Assembly: GCF_030388665.1 (NCBI RefSeq)
Contig: NZ_CP128846.1
Location: 7,266,501-7,330,500, forward strand
DNA from: Streptomyces flavofungini
GTDB taxonomy: Bacteria; Actinomycetota; Actinomycetes; Streptomycetales; Streptomycetaceae
Direction of reading: 5' to 3'
DNA: 64,000 nucleotides
The notes under the pieces: model-generated
What the model was told of the DNA's origin: nothing
The model's input: the letters and a program-made list of their open reading frames with translations, nothing else
The model's database searches: none
Made by a program: the position numbers and the translations under genes
Shown: positions 11,874 to 20,028 of the stretch, piece after piece
Layout: each line of letters begins with the position of its first letter
Numbering within the stretch: the first letter of the stretch is position 1

Positions 11874-13604
11874 GTGACGTCCCGTATCCCGCGCGACTCC
11901 CGGCTCCACCTCGTCCGCACACCGTCCCCGAGGGCCGAAAGGCGAGCGGAGGCCGAGCGCGGCCGAGCACGCGGCTCCCTCGGCGCCCCCGGCGCGGTGA
12001 CCCAGCGCCGCTCGCGCCGTCCCGCGCCCCCACCGCCGGAGGGCACACCCGCCCCCGCCGAACTGGCCCGCATGGCCCGCGCGGGCCTGGCGAGCGCCGT
12101 CCGCGTCGCCCGCTGGGCCGACCACGCCCTGCGCCCCGACACCGGCCCTCTGCGCGCGGCGGGCAGGGGCGCCCCTACGACGGGCGCCACGAACGGCACC
12201 GCGAAGGGCGGCGGCAGCGGCAAGGACGGCCGTACGGGAGCCGACCCGAAGGCCGGACCGAACGCCGACGCCGACGCCGGGACGGGCAAAGGGGCCGGCG
12301 GCACCCTCTCCGACGCCACCGCCGAGCGTGCCGCCGCCGAACTGGACATGACGGTCCACCAGGTCCGCGCCGACTGGGACACCGCCCGCCTCGCCGGACT
12401 CGTCGAGGTGCACGGCGGCACCGCGCGCCCCGGCTGGCGGCTGCGCGCCTGGGACCGGGACGACGCCGCGGTCCTGCGCGGCTGGGTCGCCCTGTTCGAC
12501 GCCTGGTCGCTCGTCCGCCCGGCCCCCGCCGAACTGCCGCCCGCCCCCGTCGCGGAGGTCGTCGAGGCCGTCCCTCAGCTGCTCTCCTTCCTCCAGCTCT
12601 CGGCGGGCCCCGTCCCTGTGCCGCAGCTCCTCGACCTCTTGGACCAGCGTGTCCGGGAACTGCGCACGGAGCGCTGCGAGATCCCGTACGGACCGCGGGC
12701 GGAGCCCGAGCCCTCGTCCCGGCCCGCGCCGCACCAGGAAGCGGTCCCGCCTCCGGCTGCCGCACCCCTGTCCCCCGCAGCCCCGACCACCGCGCCCGCC
12801 ACCGGCCCCTCCGGCACCTCGGGCCCCACCGGACCCGCCGGACCCGCCGGCCTCACCGAGCCCGACGACTCCGCGGCAAAGGCCCCGCTGCCCGCCCTGC
12901 TCGACTGGGCGCTGAACGCCCTGTCCGCCGTGGGCGCCCTCACCTGCGCCGACGGCCAGGCCACCCTCACCCCCCTGGGCAGTTGGGCGGTGTGGGTCAA
13001 GCTGGAGCGGATCTGCGTGGCCGCGCAGAGCCCGGCAGGGCACATCGAGCAGTCCGCCGAGGACATGCTCCGGGGCTGTGCCCGGCTGCGGCCCAACGCG
13101 GCCCGCGCCGAGTACCGCGCCTGGCTCGCCGCACGGGACACGGGCACCGCCGTCACCGAACTCCTCGACGCCGCACGGGGCGAGGACGCCCTGCTGCGCG
13201 GCCTCGCCTTCGAGGCCCTGCGGGTCGTCGGCGCCCCGGCCGAGCCGGACGTCCGCGCCGTCGTCGACGTGGCCTCGCTCAGGCCCTACGCCCTGCTGTG
13301 GCTCGCCGAGCACGAGGGCACCGACCCCGAGGACGTCCATCTCGTCCTGACCCGGGCGGAGTCCACCTGGCTGTGGGTCGACACGGCGGCGGCCGTCGCC
13401 GACCACGGCGAGGCCGAACTGCTCGTGCGCCACCTGGAGTCGGCGCCGCAGCCCACTGTGCCCGCGCTCCTCGACGAGGTGCGCACCGTCGGTCATCCGC
13501 GCACCGTGCAGGTCCTCGTCGCGCTCGCCGCGGCCCATCCGGACCCGGCACTCGCCAAGGCCGTGCGCCGGGCGGCGTTCCAGGTGCACACCGGCGGCAT
13601 GTGA
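11874..13604 (+). CDS. Large conserved hypothetical protein with HEAT-like C-terminus
   Basis: A protein of about 576 residues that I do not recognise functionally. It has a basic, Pro-rich N terminus, a Gly/Ala/Asp low-complexity linker near residues 95-145, and a helical segment with a winged-helix-like feel (AAAELDMTVHQVRADWDTARLAGLVEV). A second Pro/Ala/Gly linker follows (about 270-330), then a C-terminal array of helices with repeated LL..AA.. patterns resembling HEAT repeats. GTG 11874 with upstream AGGAAG is preferred to TTG 11838. There is no signal peptide, so it is probably a cytoplasmic scaffold. A separate hydrolase lies upstream with no coupling. Confidence 0.8.
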   Translation: MTSRIPRDSRLHLVRTPSPRAERRAEAERGRARGSLGAPGAVTQRRSRRPAPPPPEGTPAPAELARMARAGLASAVRVARWADHALRPDTGPLRAAGRGAPTTGATNGTAKGGGSGKDGRTGADPKAGPNADADAGTGKGAGGTLSDATAERAAAELDMTVHQVRADWDTARLAGLVEVHGGTARPGWRLRAWDRDDAAVLRGWVALFDAWSLVRPAPAELPPAPVAEVVEAVPQLLSFLQLSAGPVPVPQLLDLLDQRVRELRTERCEIPYGPRAEPEPSSRPAPHQEAVPPPAAAPLSPAAPTTAPATGPSGTSGPTGPAGPAGLTEPDDSAAKAPLPALLDWALNALSAVGALTCADGQATLTPLGSWAVWVKLERICVAAQSPAGHIEQSAEDMLRGCARLRPNAARAEYRAWLAARDTGTAVTELLDAARGEDALLRGLAFEALRVVGAPAEPDVRAVVDVASLRPYALLWLAEHEGTDPEDVHLVLTRAESTWLWVDTAAAVADHGEAELLVRHLESAPQPTVPALLDEVRTVGHPRTVQVLVALAAAHPDPALAKAVRRAAFQVHTGGM

Positions 13605-13612
13605 GGGCCGCG

Positions 13613-13634
13613 CCCGCCCCGTGCCCGGGGCGGG
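13613..13634. terminator. Hairpin between convergent genes
   Basis: The arms CCCGCCCC (13613-13620) and GGGGCGGG (13627-13634) form a GC stem exactly between two convergent stops, suited to serve as a bidirectional terminator. Confidence 0.65.
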
Positions 13635-14048
13635 TCAGCCGGGTATCTCCGGGGCGTACGTACCGAAGCTCCAGATGTTGCCCTCCGCGTCCCGCGCCAT
13701 GTAGTCCCGCGAGCCGTAGTCCTGGTCCGTCGGAGGCATCAGGATGTCCGCGCCGTGCTCCACGGCACGCTGGTGATGGGCGTCGACGTCGTCCACCACG
13801 ACGTACGTCGCGGTCGGGCCCGCGTCCTTCATCGCCTCGGCGAACAGCCCGCCGCGGCTCTTGGAGCCCAGCATCACCGCGCCGTTGCCGTGCGCGAGTT
13901 CGGCGTGCAGGACCGTGCCGTCCTCGCTCTCGTACACACTCGTCTCCGTGAAGCCGAAGGCCTCCGTGAGCTCCTTGATCGCGGCCTTGGCGTCCGCGTA
14001 CGACAACGTCGGGAAGATGCTCGGACGTCCCCTGGCAGCGCCTGCCAT
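13635..14048 (-). CDS. VOC-superfamily (glyoxalase-like) protein
   Basis: A 137-residue vicinal-oxygen-chelate fold protein. The pattern fits a YP/PhnB-type single-domain glyoxalase: IFPTLSYADAKAAIKELTEAFGF at the front, VLHAELAHGNGAVMLG in the middle, and QDYGSRDYMARDAEGNIWSFGTY at the end, with the last putative metal ligand region. ATG 14048 is chosen because GAAGGAG lies 9 bp upstream; the longer frame from 14084 lacks a good site. Such proteins may be antibiotic-binding or isomerase-like; no substrate can be named. Confidence 0.88.
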   Translation of the reverse strand: MAGAARGRPSIFPTLSYADAKAAIKELTEAFGFTETSVYESEDGTVLHAELAHGNGAVMLGSKSRGGLFAEAMKDAGPTATYVVVDDVDAHHQRAVEHGADILMPPTDQDYGSRDYMARDAEGNIWSFGTYAPEIPG

Positions 14049-14142
14049 GGCGATCACTCCTTCGTTCGACGTGACCTGTTCCACAGTCTGGCACCCGGGT
14101 CTGACAACGGCCCGGGACCGCCCGCCGGGCCCGCCGCGACAC

Positions 14143-15030
14143 TCAGCGGAAGGTGTTGCACCGCGCCATGTCGCCGGTGCGGAAGCCCTGGTAGAACCAG
14201 TCCTGGCGCTGCTTCGCCGAGCCGTGCGTCCAGGACTCGGGGGTTACCCGGCCCTGGAAGCGCTCCTGGATCCGGTCGTCGCCGACCGCCGCCGCCGCGT
14301 CCAGGCCGTCCCGGATGTCGTCGTCCGTCAGCTTCTTGATCACCGGCCTGCCCTCCTCGTCGGGCGTCCGCGTGGCGTGGTGCGCCCACACCCCCGCGTA
14401 GCAGTCGGCCTGGAGCTCGACGCGGACGGCGTTGCTGCCCTCGCCCGTGCGGCCGTCCTGCGCCCGGCCCAGCGTGCCCATCAGGTTCTGCACGTGGTGC
14501 CCGTACTCGTGCGCCACGACGTACGCCTGCGCGAACGGGCCGCCGCTGGAGCCGAACTTCGTCCGCAGCTCCTCGAAGAACCCGAGGTCCAGGTAGACCC
14601 TCCGGTCGCCGGGGCAGTAGAAGGGCCCGACCGCCGACGACGCCGCGCCGCACGCCGTGCCGACGCGGCCGGTGAAGAACACGGTCTGCGCGGACGCGTA
14701 CTGGCCCTGGCGGCGCGGGAACTCCTGGCGCCAGTAGTCCTGGACGCTGTTGACGACCGCGAGGACGCGGCAGTCCTCGCGGGCGTTCGCGTCCTTGCCC
14801 GTGTGGCAGCTCCGCTTGACCTCGGCGAGCGAGGAGGACGAGGCCGCGGGCTCCTCGCCGCCGTCCGTCAGACCGAGCTGGTCCGGACCCACGCCGAAGA
14901 AGAGACCGAGGAGCAGCGCGACCAGACCGGCGACGCCGCCGCCGATGGTCGCCTTGCCCCCGGGGACGCGGCTGCCGCGCACATCCCGCACCTCCGAGGA
15001 GTCAAGATTCGCGTCGTCGTCGAACTGCAT
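14143..15030 (-). CDS. Neutral zinc metallopeptidase, YpfJ family
   Basis: A 295-residue membrane-anchored putative metallopeptidase. The N terminus MQFDDDANLDSSEVRD precedes a transmembrane segment (about residues 33-52, GGGVAGLVALLLGLFFGV). The outer domain carries the zinc motif VVAHEYGHHVQN near residue 165 and the downstream Glu ligand region VRVELQADCYAGVWAHH. Cys pairs in the extracytoplasmic part may form disulfides. ATG 15030 matches the family N terminus. Its physiological substrate is unknown. Confidence 0.92.
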   Translation of the reverse strand: MQFDDDANLDSSEVRDVRGSRVPGGKATIGGGVAGLVALLLGLFFGVGPDQLGLTDGGEEPAASSSSLAEVKRSCHTGKDANAREDCRVLAVVNSVQDYWRQEFPRRQGQYASAQTVFFTGRVGTACGAASSAVGPFYCPGDRRVYLDLGFFEELRTKFGSSGGPFAQAYVVAHEYGHHVQNLMGTLGRAQDGRTGEGSNAVRVELQADCYAGVWAHHATRTPDEEGRPVIKKLTDDDIRDGLDAAAAVGDDRIQERFQGRVTPESWTHGSAKQRQDWFYQGFRTGDMARCNTFR

Positions 15031-15322
15031 GGGCGCACCACCCTCTGCCTCGCGTACGAGCCGCGCTGCCTCACCTGCGGGACGACGCTCCGCCACCCGC
15101 GCCGGACCCCGGCCACTTCATCCTGGTACGCCCCCCACCACCCGGCGCCGGACAGAGGTCCGAACGGGCTACGCCCCCCTGCCCCGCCGTGTCGCGCCCA
15201 CCTCCGGACCCCTGCCGCCGAGCGCCGCGGTTACGCTCTGCGCCTGATCCGTGGCCAGGGGTACCGCTGCCGCTGCCGGAGGAGCGAGGGGCGCCATGAC
15301 CACAGGTCCCGCCACCGCAGGT

Positions 15323-15367
15323 CCTACGGCGACAGGGCCTACGGCGACAGGGCCTACGGCGACAGGG
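15323..15367. repeat. 15-bp tandem repeat, three perfect copies
   Basis: The unit CCTACGGCGACAGGG occurs at 15323-15337, 15338-15352 and 15353-15367. A frame beginning at ATG 15297, preceded by GGAGGAG, would encode a PTATG repeat; that frame ends 50 codons on. See the possible gene at 15394. Confidence 0.9.
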
Positions 15368-15393
15368 CCCGTGACCGCGGCCCCACGACCACC

Positions 15394-15684
15394 GTGCCGA
15401 CCGGACCGCCCGCCCCGACCGTTCCGCAAAGCCGTACCGAGGCACTGAAGCCGACCACAACGCCCCACCCGGCAGCCCGGCACTACGCCGAAGACCACCC
15501 GGAGACCCGCCCGGCAGGATCCCCGCGCCTCACCGGCCCGGCCCCCCGTCGCGGCGGCACGCTCCTGGTCGCCCAGCCCTGCCGCGACCGCGCGACGGCG
15601 TGGACCGCGCAGCTGGTCGCCGTGGACGGCTCCGGCCGGGCCGCCGGGGGCCGCGCCGGAAAAGCGGTTGCGGCGCCCCGTTAG
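15394..15684 (+). CDS. Possible small gene, perhaps frameshifted
   Basis: A 96-codon stretch with Streptomyces-like third positions, encoding a basic protein with HPAARHYAEDHPE and GGTLLVAQPCRDRATAWTAQ. I do not recognise it. There is no ribosome site before GTG 15394. The only well-placed start in the neighbourhood, ATG 15297 after GGAGGAG, is in another frame and runs through the PTATG repeat. A one-base shift near 15380-15392 would join the two into one gene of about 130 codons. It may therefore be a pseudogene, a sequencing slip, or noncoding. Its TAG stop overlaps the -10 element of the ABC-F leader. Confidence 0.3.
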   Translation: MPTGPPAPTVPQSRTEALKPTTTPHPAARHYAEDHPETRPAGSPRLTGPAPRRGGTLLVAQPCRDRATAWTAQLVAVDGSGRAAGGRAGKAVAAPR

Positions 15685-15687
15685 AAT
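15682..15687 (+). promoter_or_regulatory. -10 element for the ABC-F leader transcript
   Basis: TAGAAT fits a sigma-70-type -10 box. A start 7 nt downstream would fall on the A of ATG 15694, giving a leaderless transcript. No convincing -35 box is seen at the usual distance. Confidence 0.5.
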
Positions 15688-15693
15688 TGGCCC

Positions 15694-15717
15694 ATGGCCA
15701 TTCTCCTGCTGCATTAG
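15694..15717 (+). CDS. Seven-residue leader peptide upstream of ABC-F gene
   Basis: The mini-ORF ATG...TAG encodes MAILLLH. It lies 92 bp before the ABC-F start. Just after it is a short GC hairpin (GCGCG-CTC-CGCGC near 15731-15743). A possible -10 box at 15682 would make its mRNA leaderless. Short leader ORFs before ABC-F and other antibiotic-response genes often control them by ribosome-stalling attenuation; here that is an inference from arrangement. The run of three Leu codons before a His-stop is notable. It could also be chance, as such mini-ORFs are easy to find. Confidence 0.5.
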   Translation: MAILLLH

Positions 15718-15809
15718 ACGGCTGAGCGGCGCGCTCCGCGCGACAACGCATCGTGCATCGTCCTTGCCTTCCTCCAGCCGTCCATATCCCCTGTCCAGGA
15801 GTCTGACCC

Positions 15810-17408
15810 GTGATCACCGCCTCCGGTATCGAGCTGCGTGCCGGCGCCCGCATCCTCATCGAGAACGCCTCGTTCCGCATCGCCAAGGGCGACCGCGTCG
15901 GCCTCGTCGGCCGCAACGGCGCGGGCAAGACGACGCTCACGAAGTGCCTGGCCGGTGAGGGCACGCCGGCGGGCGGCACGATCAGCCGCTCCGGAGAGGT
16001 CGGCTATCTCCCGCAGGACCCGCGCACGGGCGACCTCGACGTCCTCGCCCGCGACCGCGTCCTGTCCGCGCGCGGCCTCGACGTCCTCATCCGCAAGATG
16101 CGCGAGAACGAACAGCGCATCGCGAACGGCTCGGGCGCCACCCGCGAGAAGGCCCTCAAGCAGTACGAGCGCCAGGAGACGGAGTTCCTCACCAAGGGCG
16201 GGTACGCCGCCGAGGCCGAGGCCGCCACCATCGCCGCCGCCCTGAACCTCCCGGACCGCGTGCTCGGCCAGCCCCTGCACACGCTCTCCGGCGGTCAGCG
16301 CCGCCGCATCGAGCTGGCCCGCATCCTCTTCTCGGACGCCGACACGCTGCTCCTCGACGAGCCGACGAACCACCTCGACGCCGACTCCATCGTCTGGCTG
16401 CGCGACTACCTGAAGACGTACCGCGGCGGCTTCATCGTGATCTCCCACGACGTCGACCTCGTCGAGACGGTCGTCAACAAGGTCTTCTACCTGGACGCCA
16501 ACCGCGCCGCCATCGACGTCTACAACATGGGCTGGAAGCTCTACCAGCAGCAGCGCGAGTCGGACGAGAAGCGCCGCAAGCGCGAGCGTCAGAACGCCGA
16601 GAAGAAGGCCGCGGCCCTGCACTCGCAGGCCGACAAGATGCGCGCCAAGGCCACCAAGACCGTCGCCGCGCAGAACATGGCCCGTCGCGCCGACAAGCTC
16701 CTCGCGGGTCTCGAAGAGGTGCGCCAGAGCGACAAGGTCGCCAAGCTGCGCTTCCCCGAGCCCTCGCCCTGCGGCAAGACGCCCCTGACCGCCGAGGGCC
16801 TGTCCAAGTCGTACGGCTCCCTCGAGATCTTCACCGATGTGGACCTGGCCATCGACAAGGGTTCGCGCGTCGTCATCCTCGGCCTCAACGGCGCGGGCAA
16901 GACGACCCTCCTGCGGCTGCTCGGCGGCGTCGAGAAACCCGACACCGGCCAGGTCGTCGAGGGTCACGGCCTCAAGCTCGGGTACTACGCCCAGGAGCAC
17001 GAGACCCTCGACCCCGAGCGCACGGTCCTGGAGAACATGCGCTCCGCGGCGCCCGACCTCGACCTGGTCGAGGTGCGCAAGACGCTCGGCTCCTTCCTGT
17101 TCTCCGGAGACGACGTCGACAAGCCCGCGGGCGTGCTCTCCGGCGGTGAGAAGACCCGGCTCGCGCTCGCGACCCTCGTCGTCTCCTCCGCGAACGTGCT
17201 CCTGCTCGACGAGCCCACGAACAACCTCGACCCGGCGAGCCGCGAGGAGATCCTGGGCGCCCTGCGCACCTACAAGGGCGCCGTCGTCCTTGTCACGCAC
17301 GACGAGGGCGCCGTCGAGGCACTGCAGCCGGAGCGGATCATTCTGCTCCCGGACGGCGTCGAGGACCTGTGGGGCGCGGACTACGCCGACCTGGTGGCTC
17401 TCGCCTGA
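15810..17408 (+). CDS. ABC-F family ATPase (ribosome-acting)
   Basis: A 532-residue protein with two ABC ATPase domains and no membrane segment, the layout of ABC-F translation factors. Domain 1 has Walker A GRNGAGKTT (about 35-43), signature LSGGQ and Walker B LLLDEP. A charged, Lys/Arg-rich helical linker (about 245-325) would reach the ribosomal P-site tRNA. Domain 2 has GLNGAGKTT, LSGGE and LLLDEPTNNLD. GTG 15810 is 8 bp after AGGAG. ABC-F proteins rescue stalled ribosomes or protect them from antibiotics; it is uncertain which this one does. The leader peptide upstream favours an inducible role. Confidence 0.93.
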   Translation: MITASGIELRAGARILIENASFRIAKGDRVGLVGRNGAGKTTLTKCLAGEGTPAGGTISRSGEVGYLPQDPRTGDLDVLARDRVLSARGLDVLIRKMRENEQRIANGSGATREKALKQYERQETEFLTKGGYAAEAEAATIAAALNLPDRVLGQPLHTLSGGQRRRIELARILFSDADTLLLDEPTNHLDADSIVWLRDYLKTYRGGFIVISHDVDLVETVVNKVFYLDANRAAIDVYNMGWKLYQQQRESDEKRRKRERQNAEKKAAALHSQADKMRAKATKTVAAQNMARRADKLLAGLEEVRQSDKVAKLRFPEPSPCGKTPLTAEGLSKSYGSLEIFTDVDLAIDKGSRVVILGLNGAGKTTLLRLLGGVEKPDTGQVVEGHGLKLGYYAQEHETLDPERTVLENMRSAAPDLDLVEVRKTLGSFLFSGDDVDKPAGVLSGGEKTRLALATLVVSSANVLLLDEPTNNLDPASREEILGALRTYKGAVVLVTHDEGAVEALQPERIILLPDGVEDLWGADYADLVALA

Positions 17409-17422
17409 CGATCCCCCGGTCG

Positions 17423-17452
17423 GGCCCGCCCCGGGCGCTTGCCGGGCGGGTC
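17423..17452 (+). terminator. Terminator after ABC-F gene
   Basis: GGGCCCGCC and GGCGGGTCC-type arms form a GC-rich hairpin 15 bp beyond the ABC-F stop; a second smaller hairpin (GACCCC/GGGGTC) follows directly. Confidence 0.65.
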
Positions 17453-17484
17453 CGGAAGACCCCCGTCCGGGGTCCATCGGATGT

Positions 17485-17534
17485 GATCGAATGACTGATC
17501 CACTGCGTATGGATCATTCGGCCGATCCGTGATC
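17485..17534. promoter_or_regulatory. Cluster of five GATC sites upstream of gbn
   Basis: GATC occurs at 17485, 17497, 17512, 17524 and 17531, five times in 50 bp, spaced 12, 15, 12 and 7 bp. A sixth lies at 17779. Gbn is reported to bind GATC, so this looks like an autoregulatory cluster in the gbn promoter region. The remaining gene-free sequence between 17409 and 17821 shows nothing else clear. Confidence 0.6.
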
Positions 17535-17821
17535 CTTCATCTGTGTGAGGCGTCCTCGTACCGAGGTGTGGCATACACGGATTTCTCCGTCCCATGGGAC
17601 CCGCAGGCCCGCCTTTCCTCGGCACGGCGCTGACCTGCCACTTCCTTGCAGAACCCATTCGGCGGTACGTCCCGCGACGTGCGGAATCGTTAATTCCGCT
17701 CGTGATGGCCGCTTGACTCCCGGCGAATCAAGTCGCATGGACCTTGCCGAATGGGTGGCCAGGAGGCTCGGAAGGGGTGATCATGAGAAGTCCAGAGCGC
17801 ACTTCCCATGAGGAGGCACGG

Positions 17822-18043
17822 GTGGCCGAGACTCTGAAGAAGGGCAGCCGGGTTACCGGCGCCGCGCGCGACAAGCTCGCGGCAGACCTGAAGAAGAAGT
17901 ACGACGGTGGTGCGAGCATCCGGGCGTTGGCCGAGGAGACCGGCCGTAGCTACGGGTTCGTCCACCGGATGCTCAGTGAGTCCGGAGTCACGCTGCGGGG
18001 ACGCGGCGGGGCAACGCGAGGCAAGAAGGCCGCTTCCAGCTAG
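17822..18043 (+). CDS. gbn: Nucleoid-associated protein Gbn (SCO1839-like)
   Basis: A 73-residue basic DNA-binding protein: a helix-turn-helix (LAADLKKKYDGGASIRALAE, then ETGRSYGFVHRMLSESG) and a Lys/Arg/Gly tail (LRGRGGATRGKKAASS). It matches my recollection of S. coelicolor SCO1839, named Gbn, a nucleoid-associated protein that binds GATC and affects sporulation and antibiotic production. GTG 17822 is 5 bp after AGGAGG; a longer frame from ATG 17783 is less likely. The gene is monocistronic, with a strong hairpin after it and a GATC cluster before it. Identification rests on recalled sequence similarity and gene neighbourhood. Confidence 0.88.
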   Translation: MAETLKKGSRVTGAARDKLAADLKKKYDGGASIRALAEETGRSYGFVHRMLSESGVTLRGRGGATRGKKAASS

Positions 18044-18085
18044 CCGACTTCCCGCGGCCGTCCGGCTCCGGGTGGTCCGATGTGG

Positions 18086-18117
18086 CCACCCGGTCGATCG
18101 GCTGATCGACCGGGTGG
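18086..18117 (+). terminator. Perfect inverted repeat after gbn
   Basis: The arm CCACCCGGTCGATC, the loop GGCT and the arm GATCGACCGGGTGG form a 14-bp perfect stem 42 bp after the gbn stop. Each arm contains a GATC, so besides termination it could also be bound by Gbn. Confidence 0.8.
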
Positions 18118-18230
18118 TTACTGTGCAGTCACTTGTGGGCGTGTCCGTGCCCGCAGGGCGCGCCGACACGCGTCCGCCAGGGCGCTGACCCGCGTGTGTC
18201 CACCATGACTGCACCCACCCGGAGGCACTG

Positions 18231-19067
18231 ATGGCTTCGCCCGACAGCGATTCGCCCGAGAGCGGTCCGAGCGTCCCGAGCACGACGGCGCCGGTCCTCG
18301 ACCGGGACGGCGTACGCCTCACGGTCGACGAGGCCGTCGCCACGGTGACGCTGACCAACGCGGCCAAGCGCAACGCCCAATCTCCCGCGCTGTGGCGGGC
18401 GTTGACCGAGGCCGGCCGGGTGCTGCCCGGCAGCGTCCGCGTGGTGCTGCTGCGCGGAGAGGGCAAGTCCTTCTCCGCGGGCCTCGACCGGCAGGCGTTC
18501 ACGCCCGAGGGCTTCGACGGCGAACCGTCCTTCATCGACCTGGCACGCGGCGCGGACGACGAACTCGACGCGACCATCGCCGAGTACCAGGACGCCTTCA
18601 CCTGGTGGCGGCGCGGCGACCTCGTGTCCATCGCCGCCGTCCAGGGGCATGCGATCGGTGCCGGGTTCCAGCTCGCCCTCGCCTGCGACCTTCGGGTCGC
18701 CGCCGACGACGCGCAGTTCGCCATGCGCGAGACCAGCCTCGGTCTGGTGCCCGACCTCACCGGCACCCACCCGCTGGTCTCCCTCGTCGGGTACGCCCGC
18801 GCCCTGGAGATCTGCGCCACGGGCCGCTTCGTCCATGCCGTCGAGGCCGAGCGCATCGGCCTCGCCAACCTCGTCGTGCCCGGCGACCAACTCGACGCCG
18901 CCGCACGGGACTTGGCCGCCGCGCTGCTCGCCGCGCCGCGCGACGCGGTCATCGAGACCAAGGCGCTCCTTCAGGGCGCCGTCGGACGCTCGTACGAGGA
19001 ACAGCGCCAAGCCGAACGGGCCGCGCAGGCACGCAGGCTGCGGGACCTGGCGGGCATCGGGGATTAG
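18231..19067 (+). CDS. Enoyl-CoA hydratase/isomerase family protein
   Basis: A 278-residue crotonase-fold protein. After a disordered Ser/Pro N terminus of about 20 residues, it shows VVLLRGEGKSFSAGLD (oxyanion-hole strand) and VQGHAIGAGFQLALACDLRVA (second oxyanion Gly), followed by FAMRETSLGLVPDLTGTHPL. The second position where hydratases carry a catalytic Glu reads LVPDLTG, with Asp, typical of isomerase/dehalogenase-like subgroups, so the exact reaction is open. ATG 18231 follows CGGAGGC. It stands alone between gbn and the Asp23 cluster. Confidence 0.9.
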   Translation: MASPDSDSPESGPSVPSTTAPVLDRDGVRLTVDEAVATVTLTNAAKRNAQSPALWRALTEAGRVLPGSVRVVLLRGEGKSFSAGLDRQAFTPEGFDGEPSFIDLARGADDELDATIAEYQDAFTWWRRGDLVSIAAVQGHAIGAGFQLALACDLRVAADDAQFAMRETSLGLVPDLTGTHPLVSLVGYARALEICATGRFVHAVEAERIGLANLVVPGDQLDAAARDLAAALLAAPRDAVIETKALLQGAVGRSYEEQRQAERAAQARRLRDLAGIGD

Positions 19068-19106
19068 GGCTGCCCGGCCGGACAGGCCCTCGGGGGTCCC
19101 TGGGCG

Positions 19107-19937
19107 TCAGCCCACCGCTGTGACCAGGACCGCCACCGACGGCCGGTCCGGCAGGGACTTGGCGACGGCCGCGCGGACCGCGCGGGCCACGTCCAGGGTG
19201 CGGTGCCGGGCGTCCGCCGCCAGCTCCACCCGGACGTGGCGGCGCGGCAGCGTGAGCGGCGCCTCGTGCTCCTCGAAGTGAACGGCCCGGGCCGGGCCGC
19301 CGAGGACACCCGCCAGCCGCGTCACGCCCGGCACCGCGAGGACGGCCCGAGCCACGCGCTCCTCGTCGTCGGCCGACGGTTCGTCCCCGCGGCCGGGGCG
19401 AGGAGCGGCGGGTCCTGCGACCGCGTCGTCGCCGGCCGAGAGGGCATCCGCCGAGGGCGTGCCCCCGGACACCGCCCTCGCGGGCACGGGGTCCTCTGGC
19501 GTCACGTCCCCCGGCGCGGCGTCCCCCTCGATCAGCCCCGTGATCCGCAGGTCCACCTCCGTCACCACCAGGCCCAGCCGCTCCGCCGCGGCCGAGCCGA
19601 GCGCCGCGCGCAGCCGGTCCGCGGCCGTGGCCAGCGGCTCGGCCGTCGCGGCCTGGAACTCCGCGCTGATCCGCAGCGGCCCCGGCGCCAGCGCGCTCGG
19701 CGGCGACGGCACCGCGGAGACGTACGCGTCCGGAGAGAGCGGTGCGGCGTGCGGCTCCGCGAGGGACACCCGCAGGCGGGTCACACGGGCCCCCACCACC
19801 CGCGCGGCCGAGTCGCGCAGCACCGAACGCGCCGCCGACTCCGCGAGCCAGGCGCCGTCACCCGGCCCGCCCAAGGGGAGCATCCGGCCGAGGCCGAGTT
19901 GGCGTCGTACCGCCGAGGTCCAACCGTCACCCGTCAT
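19107..19937 (-). CDS. Asp23-cluster-associated protein ('nucleopolyhedrovirus P10' annotation)
   Basis: A 276-residue protein that Streptomyces annotations usually label nucleopolyhedrovirus P10 family. The label reflects weak similarity and not a viral origin. Two related halves are visible (VTRLRVSLAEP... and VRVELAADARH...), each resembling the beta strands of Asp23-like domains. They are joined by an Ala/Pro/Asp-rich linker (about residues 140-195). ATG 19937 starts MTGDGWTSAVRRQLGLGRML. It is divergent from the Asp23 genes with about 90 bp between starts, which suggests shared control and a common envelope-linked complex. Confidence 0.8.
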   Translation of the reverse strand: MTGDGWTSAVRRQLGLGRMLPLGGPGDGAWLAESAARSVLRDSAARVVGARVTRLRVSLAEPHAAPLSPDAYVSAVPSPPSALAPGPLRISAEFQAATAEPLATAADRLRAALGSAAAERLGLVVTEVDLRITGLIEGDAAPGDVTPEDPVPARAVSGGTPSADALSAGDDAVAGPAAPRPGRGDEPSADDEERVARAVLAVPGVTRLAGVLGGPARAVHFEEHEAPLTLPRRHVRVELAADARHRTLDVARAVRAAVAKSLPDRPSVAVLVTAVG

Positions 19938-20028
19938 GGGTCCAGCGTGCCGCATCCAGGGCGCGCCGGTCCCGGGCCGCGCTTAGTGTGGACGAAAGAG
20001 CAGATCCCCTGCTGAAAAGGACCACGCG

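Noticed and set aside
19107..19937. Viral gene suggested by the name P10
   Set aside because: The protein sits in a conserved Asp23 cluster and has Streptomyces codon use; the name is a weak-similarity artefact.
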